Positions 25,050 through 37,312 of a DNA stretch of 64,000 nt are shown one piece after another. Every line of letters starts with the position of its first letter. Position 1 is the first letter of the stretch. Position numbers and translations under genes: made by a program. A model generated the notes under the pieces. The model saw only the letters and a list, made by a program, of their open reading frames with translations. It had not been told where the DNA came from and made no database searches. Source of the stretch: Embiotoca jacksoni (taxonomy: Eukaryota > Chordata > Actinopteri > Embiotocidae); contig JAKOON010000068.1 in assembly GCA_022577435.1 (NCBI GenBank), positions 477,001 to 541,000 of the forward strand, written 5' to 3'.

Positions 25050-26107
25050 TCAAGATTTATGAGTGAACGGTAGAGCTTTGACGAGGAGGCGGAGTATTAA
25101 CCGTGACACCGGGGCATCCAGTGATCTGATATTCCAGTCACAGTCGGAGCCGCCTCGTTCCTGCGAGCTCGGCGACATCGATAAAGAGGCTTTGACGGGT
25201 TTCTGCGGTTTTGAAAAGATCACTTGAAAGTGTCACGGACTCGGCCGATTCGATTCGGCAGCAGACCACCCGCCTGTGTGCTTTTGAAAACACACCAAGT
25301 AAAAAAATTAAAAAAAAAAAAATGTTTCGGTGATGTTGTGGCGGCATGTTGGACATTCAGCACATTCAACTGTAACTTACAATAAAAAAACACACAACTG
25401 AGGTCACAGTTATAAGTGACTGAATCGGCCTTCGATGTAGTTTATGTACTTTATTGACTCGAACATGAAACGTCAGCATTTTAGCACGGCCAGCGGATGT
25501 GAAACATACACGGCTGCATTCGAGTTGCACGACTTATAAATAAACGTGATGTGAAGTGTGTTTAAAGTCTATCTTTGTCTGTTTTATAACTACAGTTGTT
25601 GTGATACGGGCTCCAAAATGCAGGTGACCGACACTCAACGCTGCACCTGAACGCCTCCCTGCGTCTTGCAGCACTAAAACTGCAGCTGCTGCTCTGCTAA
25701 TGCATTTGATGCAGCGTCACCGGGATGCACTTACAGCATGCAATAAATCATAATGAATACAATAACACCAGCAGCTGGGATTGTAGGAACCACAAGTATT
25801 AGGATTTTTTTATCTTGCAGGGGAGAAAAGCACAGAAGTCTCTTCAAACAGAACAAAATAATCTTTAGAAAATTCACAAATCAAAGCAACAACGGGCCTC
25901 AGAGAGCTTCTTCTGTGAACCCGTCGCAGCACGAGCATCTTCTCTGAGTTCAGGCTTGTTCACTCGTCCGTGACGGGAACACACACACTAAAAAACCACT
26001 GCAAAAAAAAATCAGTGCAGCCCTCTCACATTTCTGGGCAGCGAGCGTCTCAACAGATGCCAAGCTAACAGACCGGGTGTTGCTTCAGAGTCCAAGTGAT
26101 GATCAGA

Positions 26108-26143
26108 GGGGGAGGGAGGGAGGGGGGGGGGGGGAGAGAGAGG

Positions 26144-26188
<45 letters not shown>
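26108..26188. repeat. (GA)n and G-rich tract
   Basis: GGGA-type units lead into a pure AG run of about 40 bp. The transcript strand is CT-rich. Confidence 0.95.
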
Positions 26189-26190
<2 letters not shown>

Positions 26191-26511
26191 GGCAGGCTGC
26201 TCTGCTGGCAGGACTTGATGGTAATGACGCTTTGATTGGGACTGAGTGTGAGGCCTTGGAGACATGAGAGGGTCAGGCAGTGGTGACTCTGTTGATCACA
26301 CACAGTCCTCCCACTCCTGATCTACCCCCCCCCTCACCCCCACTTTAATGCTAATACACATCAAAGTACAAACTCCTGCACTGGAAAAAAAAAGAAGAAG
26401 AGAAACTTCATCCGCTCAAACATGCCACTCATCGGGGAGCTGTCGACGCTGCAGAGACACTCCTGGGATGCAGCTTCACTTTTTGGAAAAGTGTGACAGG
26501 TCCGCACTTTT

Positions 26512-26546
<35 letters not shown>

Positions 26547-27437
26547 GCACCGCCGCTCTGCACTTTGGGACGAACGCACAACATGTGCATGCCGTTTGAT
26601 CGTGACACGTTGACACCGACACGAGTCAAACATGGAAATTCAGGGACTCCTTACTTTGTTTTTTTCGTACATATATTTGCTGCTTAGTGCTCACTGCTGC
26701 GGCATTTTCTAAACTGTAGCTCCCACATATATCACCCGTCAATCACACAATGTGGGTGGTTTACTGGCAGGTTTTGTTCTGTTAATGTCTTCTTTTTTAG
26801 CGTTTGAATGCGGCGCTTTCTTGGCTTTTTTTTTTCTTTATTAGTGAAATGTGACAAAGTGCAAAAAAGGTAAAAACCCTCTGTTCCTGGTCTGTTCAGA
26901 TGTGGAGAATATTGAGTTATTTTTCTAATTAAGAGGCAACCTGAGCTGCTGGAATACTCTGCGAGCATTTAAATTAAACGAAAGATGCTCCAACTTTGGC
27001 AACCTTACAGAATATACTGTAGAGCTTACATAAGAATGAGTCATCATGATCGTGTCTGGGTTTAATAAATTAGACATTGCAGGAATTGCTGCTTAAAAAG
27101 TATGTTTTCTTTATGCACTTAAAGAACAAGCGTTAAAAATAAAATCTCTTATGCCATCACACTCTGGTGGATTCATCCTACAATAAAGTCTGAGCCCACC
27201 CCCCCCCTCCTCCCCCCTCACACACACAGATGGATTGACTGGGTCTCATCATTATTTCGGAGCACACAGCTGTCTCTGCCAGTAAACGCTGGGCGCCGAT
27301 CAAACAGGCAGTCAGACAGAGTTTTAATGGGGCAGATCTGATGCGGCCAATCAGAGCGCTGCTCTCACAACGAGCACCGATCCTCATCACATGGGAGGAT
27401 GAGGAGGGGAAATTAAGAGAGGACAGAAGAGGACTGC

Positions 27438-27439
<2 letters not shown>

Positions 27440-27493
<54 letters not shown>
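27440..27493. repeat. (TG)n microsatellite
   Basis: This is an uninterrupted TG run of about 54 bp. Confidence 0.97.
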
Positions 27494-27495
<2 letters not shown>

Positions 27496-27729
27496 TGCAG
27501 TTTTCCAGAGTCTCTGTTCCCATAAATGTAAACTGGTGTCATCAGAAGTGATTCCACCTGTTTGACGGCTGACTTCAACCCTGCAGAGCTAAAACAGCTC
27601 GATTTCAGCTGCTGAGAGTCGAGTCCGTCGCTCTCATTCACAAAATGACTTCTATTTGTCCGTCTCACCGTCTCTTACCGTACTTCGTCCTCCATTTTCA
27701 AGATACAATCAATACACGAAGATTTTAGA

Positions 27730-28040
27730 GCAGATGTCTCCAACATTTTTTCTTCTGTAAGCTACTTTGACAAAATGAAAATGTCCAAGTGCCACTCATG
27801 TTAAGTAACATTTATTCACGTAGCTGAGCTCCACCCCAAAAATCTTGTATTGATATTGTTTACCTAATTTCTGAGCAGCCGTTTTTTTCCAGCTGAGCGT
27901 GAGAATCTGCTGTGTTTCTGTCCTCTGATCTCTGTGTGTCTCACTGGGCGGAGCTCCAGCGACGCCCCTGGTTTGGAGGTTATATGTCATTATTATTTTT
28001 AGAAGCCGAGTTCAGACATGTGGGTGGAGCTAATTCATGT
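27730..28040. repeat. Interspersed repeat family C copy
   Basis: It shares TTATTCACGTAGCTGAGCTC, TTGTTTACCTAATTTCTGAG, CAGCCGTTTTTTTCCAGCT and CTCTGATCTCTGTGTGTC with the copy at 31725, in the same order and with variable spacing. Confidence 0.65.
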
Positions 28041-28595
28041 CAGTCGTCCTGCGTCAAAATATTTTTCTGGGCAGTATCAGTATATTTTTAAAAACAAGTT
28101 CAACTGAGACACTAAAACAACATCAGTCTGACAAATAGTTTAGTTATGCAAAAGTTTCTTTCTTAGAACTTAAAGAACACCAACAAGAACTGCAGTACAT
28201 ATATGTATTTATGTGTATTTCAACATCCAACTGTTGAAATCCATCTCCAACTCACTCCATCTATTTCCTCTCCGTTATATTGTTAGACATCCAACATTTT
28301 GTTTTTCTGTCTCTACCTGTTGTTCCCAACCCGCCTCTCCCTTTTTTCCTCCATCTTTTTTTTTCACACCCTCCATCTCTGTGGACCTCATTACTCTCCA
28401 ATCTCTCACACAACACTCCCTGTTTTCCCTCCACTGTCGCTGCCACTTTGGATAATATGATGTATAGTATATGAAATAGAGACGCATCACTGGCCAGACC
28501 CAAAAGGTTTCCCAACCAATCAGAACGAGGGAGCCCAGATAGCGGCGGTAATAGGGACTGAGATGGACAACAGGGAGAAGAGAGTACACACTAAT

Positions 28596-28630
<35 letters not shown>

Positions 28631-28983
28631 AGATCTAAGAAAGTGTATGACAGGTGAAATATTGGATGCTGCAGAGAGAACGAGGTGAACCACGAAGGTC
28701 AAGTTGTCTCCGAGTCTAATAAGACTTTTCAATAATGTTGTGGCTGCATCGCTGAGCCTCGTCTCACTTCCACAACAATCACATATCCAGAAGGGAAGTA
28801 AAATGTTATCTGCTTTAAATAAGAAAAACACTATTACATGTAGTCCGTGTCCAGATTTACCAAACTAAGTATCTTTTTCTTTGGAAGACAAACACAAACC
28901 TCTCAGTGAGTCTGTATCAGCAGTAATATTGATCTCTGTGGTTTGAACACATAGTTTTGTGCCAACGTTTGTGAGATAATAAT

Positions 28984-29130
28984 ACAACTGTTTCCAAAAA
29001 AGGTGGGACGATGTATAAAACGTGTAAATCATCTAAACCCATATTTAATTGAAAATAGACCAAAGACAGAGAAATATGAATATGTGCTTATTTTATGCCA
29101 GCAACATGTTTACAAAAAGTTAGGACGATG
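28984..29130. mobile_element. MITE-like non-autonomous DNA element
   Basis: The left part reads CTGTTTCCAAAAAAGGTGGG, then AAACCCATATTTAATTGAAA; the right part reads TGCCAGCAACATGTTTACAA then AAAGTTAGGACGATG. This pattern (a TTTCCAAAAA...GGGAC start, an internal CATAAACCCATATTT, and a GCCAGCAACA...AAAAAGTTGGGAC end) is a very common short element in teleost genomes. It sits just 3' in plus coordinates of intron sequence and about 50 bp from the exon at 29177. Confidence 0.6.
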
Positions 29131-29176
29131 AGGGAGAGGGACCATGCAGCTTGTTGTCAGCGCAACCTAGTTTTAC

Positions 29177-29459
29177 CTGAACATGTCTCCGAGTCCCTTC
29201 AGCATGCCCTTCTTGGCTTTTCCCTTGTCCTTGTCCTTGTCCTTATCCTTGTCCTTGTCCTTGTCCTTGTCCTTCCCTCCCTCCGGCTTCTTCTTCTCCT
29301 TCTCCTTCCCCGCCTTGTCTTTATCCTTCTTCTTCTCCTCTTTGGTGCGGTTGGTGCCGTTGACGAGGGGCTTTTCCGTGCCGGACAGCGGCGTCTGGTC
29401 TGCCACCGTGGACACCGAGTCTCTCCCCGACCGCGAGCTCTCCTCCGTGTCCTCCTCCA
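29177..29459 (-). CDS. pard3: pard3 exon: Lys/Asp-rich linker and KKGMLKGLGDMFR block
   Basis: This is a 283-nt exon, phase 1 in and phase 2 out. The acceptor 'tgtctttag' precedes TGGAGGAGG; with the T left by the previous exon it gives L-EEDTEESSRSGRDSVST, matching human LEEDTEESSRSGRESVST. A low-complexity basic linker follows (KEEKKKDKDKAGKEKEKKK), then eight consecutive Lys-Asp pairs encoded by an AAGGAC hexamer (one GAT), then KAKKGMLKGLGDMFR, which is identical to mammalian PARD3. The donor is 'gtaaaa'. The human protein has an irregular Lys/Asp/Glu-rich linker at this place, so the regular KD run is a lineage expansion. The segment is predicted to be disordered and highly charged. An opposite-strand frame over the same bases is a shadow of the repeat. 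Confidence 0.96.
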
Positions 29460-30455
29460 CTAAAGACACAGATCACAAAACAGTAAAGAGGACGGACCGA
29501 GACGCAAACATGGAGGAAGAAAGGAGAACCAACAAATAGGTGGATTTAAGTACAACTGCTGCACACATTAAAATCAATAACACTAATAAATGGGGGGGGA
29601 AAAAAAAAAGTCTAATAAATGTTCAATTATGCCTGCAGACCTCCAGGAGTCGAGTACAGTTTAACTACATTTTATAAGTGATTGAGGAGCTCGGCTGTAC
29701 GATGAGATAGAAACCATTGGAGACCATTAAACACCAACTTACAATATGATGAACAGCAACAGATTAATTACTGTTTTATGGTACGACGGCATGTTATGCT
29801 TCTATGGTTGGTTCATTTTTAAAGCCCCTTTGTGGTTGAAATGTTTTAAGTCACATAAAATAGAAGAATTAGAAACAAAACAAAGGCTGTGAGTTGATTT
29901 CTGACATCTTATCATATTCTATCTGCACATTATTACACAGGAATATTGATTTATTGACGCTACGTCTTTTATATTGGAATACAAATGAAAATTGTTATTT
30001 CAATAAACTATTTTGATTGTGTTTAGTGCATTTCTAATCTCTAAAAATCATAAATACAAACAATTTCTCCTTCCTGACTACCTGACAGCGTTTTGAGATC
30101 TAATTTTTCAGAGGTTATGTGCTGAGTCATCGATGTGCCATCACCACAAGCACAGACAACATCAGCTGCCAGATATGCAGCATTAGTCAGGATGCTGTCA
30201 CTCCCATGCAGAAGTATTAAAAGCCACAATAGAGGTTTTTTTAGTGGTTGACATTTCATCACTTTCAATAAAGATGCAGTGAGTGGGATTTGGCATCATT
30301 TTAGTAACCCATAATGCAAGTCGTTGTTGTTTACGTTCGCATTTGAGACGTAAGCGGTGGACCGAGTGTCTCGCTGACTCTCCTCCTGACGTTGGACGCA
30401 TCAAACCTGTGATCGTTGTCTCTTTAAATGTAACGCTGAACACCGGACGTCTTAC
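29460..30455 (-). other. pard3: pard3 intron, 1.0 kb
   Basis: This is a short AT-rich intron between the GMET and LEEDTEE exons, with phase 1. Apart from an A/G homopolymer patch near 29591 I see no repeat or other feature. Confidence 0.88.
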
Positions 30456-30686
30456 ATGTCTCCATGCCCTCATCGTCCTCCTCCGTGGCCGCCGGCCGGT
30501 CGTACGACTTGTCGATGGCCGCCCTGAAGCTCTCGTTGCAGCCCCGCCCCCTGATGATACGAGGGCGGGGCCTGTGGAAGGGGAGGTCCCCATTGAGGGT
30601 GACCTCGGCGACCGCCGTCTGGAGGCTCTCGAGGGAGCTGGACTTCTTCAGGCCCAGAGACGGTCCCACGTCCTTCGTGGAAGAAC
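30456..30686 (-). CDS. pard3: pard3 exon: SLESLQ 14-3-3/PAR-1-type region
   Basis: This is a 231-nt exon, phase 1 in and phase 1 out. The acceptor 'accccccgcag' is followed by GTTCTTCC; with a preceding G it gives GSSTKDVGPSLGLKKSSS, then LESLQTAVAEVTLNGDLPF, then HRPRPRIIRGRGCNESFRA and AIDKSYDRP, ending in EEDDEGMET before a 'gtaaga' donor. This is among the best-conserved parts of vertebrate PARD3. The KKSSSLESLQ serine cluster corresponds to the mammalian PAR-1/MARK phosphorylation and 14-3-3 binding region that helps exclude PAR-3 from basolateral membrane (established for the family, not shown here). It joins the next exon across a short 996-bp intron. Frames on the plus strand over this exon are shadows. 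Confidence 0.97.
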
Positions 30687-30920
30687 CTGCGGGGGGTGAA
30701 GCAGAAGCATGAAGTGAAGGAAATCAACAAGTTGGACCAAACATCAACATCTCCATCGATTCCTTATCGTAGCTCTGTATGCTATAATATCTACTGACCT
30801 CTATTTGACCTCAATATAAAATGCTTATTTTCAAAGGAAGAGATTACATATGTATTCTTTCATCAGGTAGTGCTAAAAAAAAAAAAGGAGCATTTTTCTT
30901 CTTTGACCTGCAATTTTACG

Positions 30921-30991
30921 CAAAAAACTCACTGAAAACTCCACAAATTACAAAAAACTCAGTGAAAACTCCACAAATTACAAAAAACTCA
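30921..30991. repeat. 29-bp tandem repeat, 2.4 units
   Basis: The unit AAAAAACTCAGTGAAAACTC plus CACAAATTAC is present twice in full, with a third partial unit. Confidence 0.9.
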
Positions 30992-31724
30992 GTGAAATCC
31001 TGGAAGGACGTCGATCTCAGCGGACCAGTTTTTATAATAAACTTCAAATACGAGTAAAAAAATTTACAAAAAACAGGAAGTCTACTTAAAACTCTGTAAA
31101 GTGTCTCAACAAGTCAGAAAACTTGGATGCACTTCTTCGAGCAACATTTTAGGGAAATAACGGCTTAATGATGATCAAATTCAGTCCCTCTTTAACCTTG
31201 ATTTATAAAAGTGGACTGAAGGTGAGCTTACATACTGACATCTGAGAAAATTATTATTATTACAGAAGAACAACAAGATCAATATCATATCGATGCTGGT
31301 TTATTATTAAGAGCTTTGCCATTAAATATCCTCAAGGACGAGGATGATGAGTGATGACGTGATGCCGAAAGGAGCCGAGTGATCGTGAGTTATGTTGCGG
31401 GATGATTTCAGAGGACAGACTCAGAGACTCTTTCCAGCAAATACTGACTCAGAAATGTGACACATATTTGACAACGAGCCACCAAATGACTGACAGCTGA
31501 TGCTTTCCAAGTTCGACCTCAGAGCGTCCCGGCAGTGACATGCTGTACAGTTTACAGTGGAGGATTATGGGATACGTTCCAACTTCACCATTAACGCTCA
31601 AGGTGAACGTCCACAGTAAACGACGTTAGCGGCCGGAGGAAACCCATATGTCTTACTTCCTGTTTTCATTTCATTTCTAGTAAACATTATTCACATTTTC
31701 TACCAACTTTTTGTCCTCCGAGAG

Positions 31725-32100
31725 CTCTTCGTGTTTAGTAAGATTTATTCACATAGCTGAGCTCCAACCAAACCAGCTGAATCAGCTTCTTTTATGGTGA
31801 ACAATAACAACTTGACACGCAACACATATTTTATCACGGCAGCTTAAATTCAACAGCATGTGCACGATGTTTTTCTGCAGTGCAGGCGACCGGTTTGAAA
31901 AGTGTCAAATAAATTGTTCTAACTTTATCTTTATAACTGCCCCCCTCCCTCCCCCGTTGCAGTTAAGCCTACAAATATTCTGTTCACGTTGTTTACCTAA
32001 TTTTCTAGCAGCCGTTTGTTTCCAGCTAAGTGTGAGAGTCTCTGTGTTTATGTCCTCTGCTCTCTGTGTGTCAGCGGAGAACGAGCAGAGATTGTCCACT
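31725..32100. repeat. Interspersed repeat family C copy
   Basis: It has the same block order as the 27730 copy (TTATTCACATAGCTGAGCTC ... TTGTTTACCTAATTTTCTAG ... CTCTGCTCTCTGTGTGTC). It carries an extra insertion of about 200 bp after the first block. Confidence 0.65.
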
Positions 32101-32319
32101 CGTTAATCGATCGCGCTGACGGGTTGAAAAACAAATAAATCAAAAGTGCTCCAAATATAGCTGCCAAAGAAAGTCTGTGTGCAGAAATCACTGCATATTG
32201 TTGGAACATCCCCTGATCTACTCAGAACCGGGTCCTGTCCTGCTGGTAGATAAATATTCGTCACAGCAGACTCGCACACGACTCCCGCAGCCAAGGAAAC
32301 ACTGAGCAGATGTGTGTTG

Positions 32320-32321
<2 letters not shown>

Positions 32322-32387
<66 letters not shown>
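32322..32387. repeat. (AC)n microsatellite
   Basis: This AC run of about 66 bp is opposed to the TG run at 32598. Confidence 0.97.
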
Positions 32388-32388
<1 letters not shown>

Positions 32389-32594
32389 CGGGGAAATGCT
32401 TGCCTGAAGGAAGCAGGTAAAGAAACTTCTTCTTAAAGGTCTCATTTGTTTTACAGCAGAGCATCTCGGAGAGGAAACACCTGGTTTACCTGAACGTCGG
32501 CGGCCTCCTGAGGGACACCAAGCAATAAACTCTGACAACGACGCAACACAATCAAACCTGGAAACTGTTTGTTTCACCAGGAGGGAAGCTGATC

Positions 32595-32597
<3 letters not shown>

Positions 32598-32656
<59 letters not shown>
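32598..32656. repeat. (TG)n microsatellite
   Basis: This TG run of about 59 bp lies 210 bp from the AC run at 32322. Confidence 0.97.
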
Positions 32657-32657
<1 letters not shown>

Positions 32658-34003
32658 CCTCACATTTCATTACAAGACGTGACTCGCAATGAAAATAACC
32701 ATCAGCAAAATTGGAGAAACATGACAGTTTAATTAAACTAAGACTATTCATACAGTTGCGCGGGCGCAATTTTTTTTGGTTCCAATATGGCACCTTTCAC
32801 AGAAGCAGTGGATAATAAATGTAAAAGCGATAAGGTGAGGAGGTACGGAGGTAAATGAAAAGAGGAGTCCCTAATCTCCCCGTGTGGTGTCACTTCAGAG
32901 GGAGGCTGCAAAATATACAGAGACTGACACAAGGTGCCACGGCAACGGCAGACGGGATGAAAGAGACGCAGATAGGGGAGGGGGAGGACGGGGAGACAGC
33001 GAGACATTAAAGTAAATGTCAGAAATAAAAAACAAGGAGGAAGGAGACAAAGAAGAGTTTTCAAAAGGGTAAATAAACACTAACAAAATGAAATAGAGAC
33101 TATTTTTGTTCCATTTTGCTTCCTGTACTGAAAAGCTTTCTCTGATTTGGATTATTATTCCAAACATGTTATTGGCTTTCTTTCAATAAAGGAAAAATGT
33201 TCATAAAATAAATTTACGGTAAATTATATTGAAATGTATTCAAATGACCTGCCAGGGCTGCGGAATATTCTCAAATACCAAGTCTGGAAACAGACTGGAG
33301 GAAATGTGCCAAGCTGCCTGCTTTCAGAGAGACTGACCGGAAAAAAAAAGCAGAAGTGGAAAATTGAATAGATGCAGAATGAACAAGCTTGTGGGTTAGC
33401 GGGCCTCCCATTCATTCTCATCAGCCGTGCTGTTCCCTGAATGTCTCACTGAGTCGCCCGGCTGATGGGCTTTTCACGCTGCACTCCCACTTTATTTAAA
33501 AGGCTCTGCACGGTGCTGTTCACAACCGTCACAGTTCAGCAGCAGCCTTAAAAAATAAGAATAATTTACACTGTGTTGGACATCTGACAAACGGCATTTA
33601 GTCACAAACATGAACCACGTTTCTCTTTTCGTATCAAAAGACTTTAATACGACTTTGAAATAACTTGAGATGGTTTGTTGTGAGAGAACGTTGAAAATCT
33701 GAGGACACAAACAAAGAGTCTGGCTGTAGTTTTTTTTTTAGGTAAGACATAATAAACGATATAAATAATCCGGCGTGGGAACAATGTTCACACTGTCTGA
33801 CAGGAACGTAATAAAACGGCTAAATGGATCATTTCAAATCTGGCAACCAGTCAGTGTGTTCAGACGGTGTGACGCTTCCTGTTCATCTGCAGATAAACAT
33901 TATAAACATTATAAACATTATCCCACAAAGTTAAGCTTCGGCAGCCTCGCAACAACAAATAAAGACGGATCGGAGCGGTTCGACTCGGCTGGCAGCGGAA
34001 AAG

Positions 34004-34550
34004 TTATTGATTCAGTCGGCAGGAAGTAAATCACGTGTCGTCTCTCATCTCCACAGTTTACATTAGTAAGTTGGGAAAGTTTGTAGGTCCAACAAAATGT
34101 TCAGAAAAGTCTCAGTTAAACAACAAGTTGACACAATAGTTGGAATAGTGACGACAAACTGTTTCTAAAAGAGTTCGTAGCTTCAGCTCTGTAAAATGGT
34201 TCTGATCCAGAAGTGTCTTCAGCTGCAATACCAGCGAGTGCCACTAGAGGTCGGCTCCAAAAAGCCTCCGGCTCCATAGACTCCCATTCAACTTCTCTCA
34301 TCAAATCCAAAGTGAATAAAATGTGTCCATCAGTTATCTCGGTGTTGTTAGCTAAAGTCACTCCTTCTTCTTAGTTTTCTGGAGGTCCATCTGAAAATAA
34401 TCCCTCATTCATTAGAAAAGAAGATTCAAGAAGACCTGTTTTTGGGGGCGTGTCTGTTTGATTGACAGGCCTGTGGTGCAGTCAGGTTACAGCTATCGGT
34501 GGGCGGGACGTAGTATCGTCAGGTTTCCAATCAGATCGGTCAGATCCAAC
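34004..34550 (+). repeat. Family A copy with shared left flank
   Basis: It shares the TTATTGATTCAGTCGGCAGG flank with the 12691 copy, then the family A body from about 34150. It ends after GATCGGTCAGATCCAACTGG, truncated before the CAAATATGGTCACTTCCTGC block. Confidence 0.86.
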
Positions 34551-36438
34551 TGGATCCAACTGGAGGAAAGTGGATTCACAGTTTCTCCCTCAGGTTTTTA
34601 CTAAACTGTCATGACGGCTGAGGCTGTTACACATCTTGGAAAATGAGGCGCTTAAATGGTCACCAGAACTCGAGGAGGCAAATCCAGAATACTGAGGTTT
34701 TGTATTTTGGTAATAAAATCCTGTTTTTAAAACATCTTTTGGTCAATGTGATGAGGATCATTTGTCTCTATACTGCTGCCCAACAGTTAAAGTGTCACTT
34801 CCCCGCAAGAAAACCACTGAATTATGTTGCAAGAACAAGCAAACAATCGACTCCTGGAACTACTTCCTGTTTCCCAAAACGAATATAAATGAAGTGACCT
34901 TTGCAGGGATCACTCAGAGGACACTTTCTCACACAGCTTCATGAAGCCTAAAAAAAACCCATCAACAAATCTGGACATCCCAGCGCTGTTCTCCCTCACT
35001 GAAGTGTCCTCATCCAACATGTGGCGGAGGCCCGTGTCAATAAACGTCCCCGGCCAATCAGAGACGAGGAGATGAGGACAAGTGTGTCCCGTCTCATAGC
35101 TGTCACAGTCTTTGGTTTCAGCGGGACGGCCGTGTTTTGGCTTCGGTAAATGAGCCATGGATCATTTGTACTTAGTGGAGAGTTCACTTTAAAAAAAAAA
35201 AAATGTAAAGGGACACCAGGGGCCCACTAAGTGAAAATAAACCCTGTGAAACAAAAAAACAAAACAAAACCCCACGGTGAAATCTATTACCCCAAAACAC
35301 GAAAGGGGAACTGAAGGAGAATTAGACTGCAGCCTTTAAAAAAACACAACAAACATCCTCAATTACAAGAATTACAATCTGTGTTTGTAGCCGATGGAAT
35401 GAGACGGTTTCAGGATTTCAAAGTAAAAGCAGATCCCTCTAATTCAGACAAGACAATGGAGCTTCATTAAAGAACATCCTTTGATTTGCATTTAAAGTGA
35501 CTTGATTATCAGCGGAAACAAGAGCACTCACATCATCCAGCAACCAAATAAGAGGATGAAGGAACTTTAAAAGATATAAATGAGTAGAAAATGCAACAAC
35601 ACTGATAAAAACTAGATCCCTAAAAAACCCAGAAACGAGTCATCAGTAACCAACAGTCACATCAGCTCTACGAATGCTGGAACATTCAAATTCAACTCAA
35701 CTCAATGTTCTTTTTTCTGCAACAACATGTCGTCAGCAGAAGCTGTGCTGAAAGTATTAATGGCATAAAGTACGTCTTTTCAAACTACACTGACTTTACT
35801 ACAAAAAACTCAATGAATTCTCGTTGTATAAACTTAACGAAACCGTAAAAATGCCCTGACGGAAGATGTTTACAATAGTTTTGTGTTTTATTAAACTATT
35901 ACCGTTAATGGATTTTGTGATTTCAGGAACGAGGACTTTGGAGTTTAAGACGCGATGACTTGGTGCCAACTTCCTGTGGCTGCTATCTGATTATGCAACA
36001 ACACAGCTGACTCGTCTGTTGCCACCGTTTGGCAAACACACACCTGATCAGATCTGCAGCGACCTCGTCTTCGCTGACTCATGAAATCACAACATGATGG
36101 AAAAAAAAGAAAAAAAAGTTGGAAACAATCTCCATCTCCGGGTCGCCCACACGCGGTGAGAAAGGTAACGAAACACCGATCAGAGCAGCGGTTTGTGTGT
36201 TTTGTTGTAAACTGCTCCGAGACATCTTTCTTCCTGTCTAAAGCTCTCGTCCGTCTCTCTTTCTGCGTCTCTACACGTCTTCCTTCGGCAGCAATCCGTC
36301 CTTTTGTCCAAGTCGCTGATTTCAGAGGGCCGGCCGTTTTATTCAGTGGAGGCGACGGTGAAAATACACCAGAGCTGACAATGACGGATGACTCGCTGTC
36401 AGCTCGCCGCCTTAACCAAGGACACAGTGCTTTCTGTG

Positions 36439-36439
<1 letters not shown>

Positions 36440-36519
<80 letters not shown>
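36440..36519. repeat. (AC)n microsatellite
   Basis: This is an uninterrupted AC run of about 80 bp. Confidence 0.97.
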
Positions 36520-36522
<3 letters not shown>

Positions 36523-37312
36523 ACGACAGAAAACAATTAGTCCTCCAGCCGCATCTGAGGCAAATGGGAGGAAATCAGATCTGCAGTCGCCCGGCTGCTC
36601 TCCCAGCCGTGTTCGGCAGCGACCTTAAAACCGCGGCGAGGACGGCGACTCTTCACTCCGCACGCCGACAAATTTGTCTTGTTGGGAGTCGGCCGAAACG
36701 CTAAACACGGAGAGCGCCGCGCAACACGCGTGAACACGAGAGCACAGGGTGAAACTCCCGAAACGCAACCTGCAGAATTTCCATCCGCGGACGGATGCGA
36801 GCAGTTTAACGTCTGTCGCTGTGCTTCTGGGACGATTCATCCTGAACATGAAGGGTTTTATAATGTGTCTGTAAATAGATCAAAAAACATTTTGATATAT
36901 CTTATAATGAAAAAAGTTAAAGACGACGTCAGAGAAGGATCTGAGACTTTGGTCTAGTTTTACTAAAACACTTTTTTCCGTCAGTATTAAAACCAGATTT
37001 CACGACACTTTTGATTTAAGAGCTGGAGACTCAGGAATCTCTGACATTTACTGACCAAAAAAATGCACGTCTTAAATTTATCTGCACATACTGAAAAATC
37101 TCAAATTATTCAGCTTCATCACATTTTTTTCTTTTATTTGAAACAGGCCTTGAAATGTTTTTTTTATTCCTAATTTCCCAAAAGAATTTGTAATATTTTA
37201 ATGAGACAGCTGTTTTTATTCTAATCTGCTGCTGGAAACAGATTTTTTTTTTTGTACATAAAATCCCCCTCAAGAAGTGATGATGATGTCAGTCTACCTC
37301 TCGGGACCTTAC

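Larger units (their letters stand above)
22236..29176 (-). other. pard3: pard3 intron, 6.9 kb
   Basis: This intron lies between the MFR exon and the FGKHRKD exon. It contains GT/AC microsatellites (22806, 22975, 23722, 25010, 27440, 28598), a GA tract (26103), a head-to-head family A pair (23950-24630), one family C copy (27730) and a MITE-like element (28984). No coding exon is recognised. Confidence 0.8.
30687..37312 (-). other. pard3: pard3 intron, 6.6 kb
   Basis: This intron lies between the 45-nt cassette exon and the SLESLQ exon. It holds a 29-bp tandem repeat (30921), a family C copy (31725), opposed AC and TG microsatellites (32322 and 32598), a family A copy with flank (34004) and a long AC tract (36440). 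No exon was found. Confidence 0.8.

Noticed and set aside
29095..29539. Plus-strand Leu-rich and Ser/Leu-rich frames of about 120 codons
   Set aside because: They are antisense shadows of the Lys-Asp coding repeat.
30283..30712. Plus-strand frames of 138 and 82 codons
   Set aside because: They are antisense shadows of the SLESLQ exon, whose sense translation matches PARD3.
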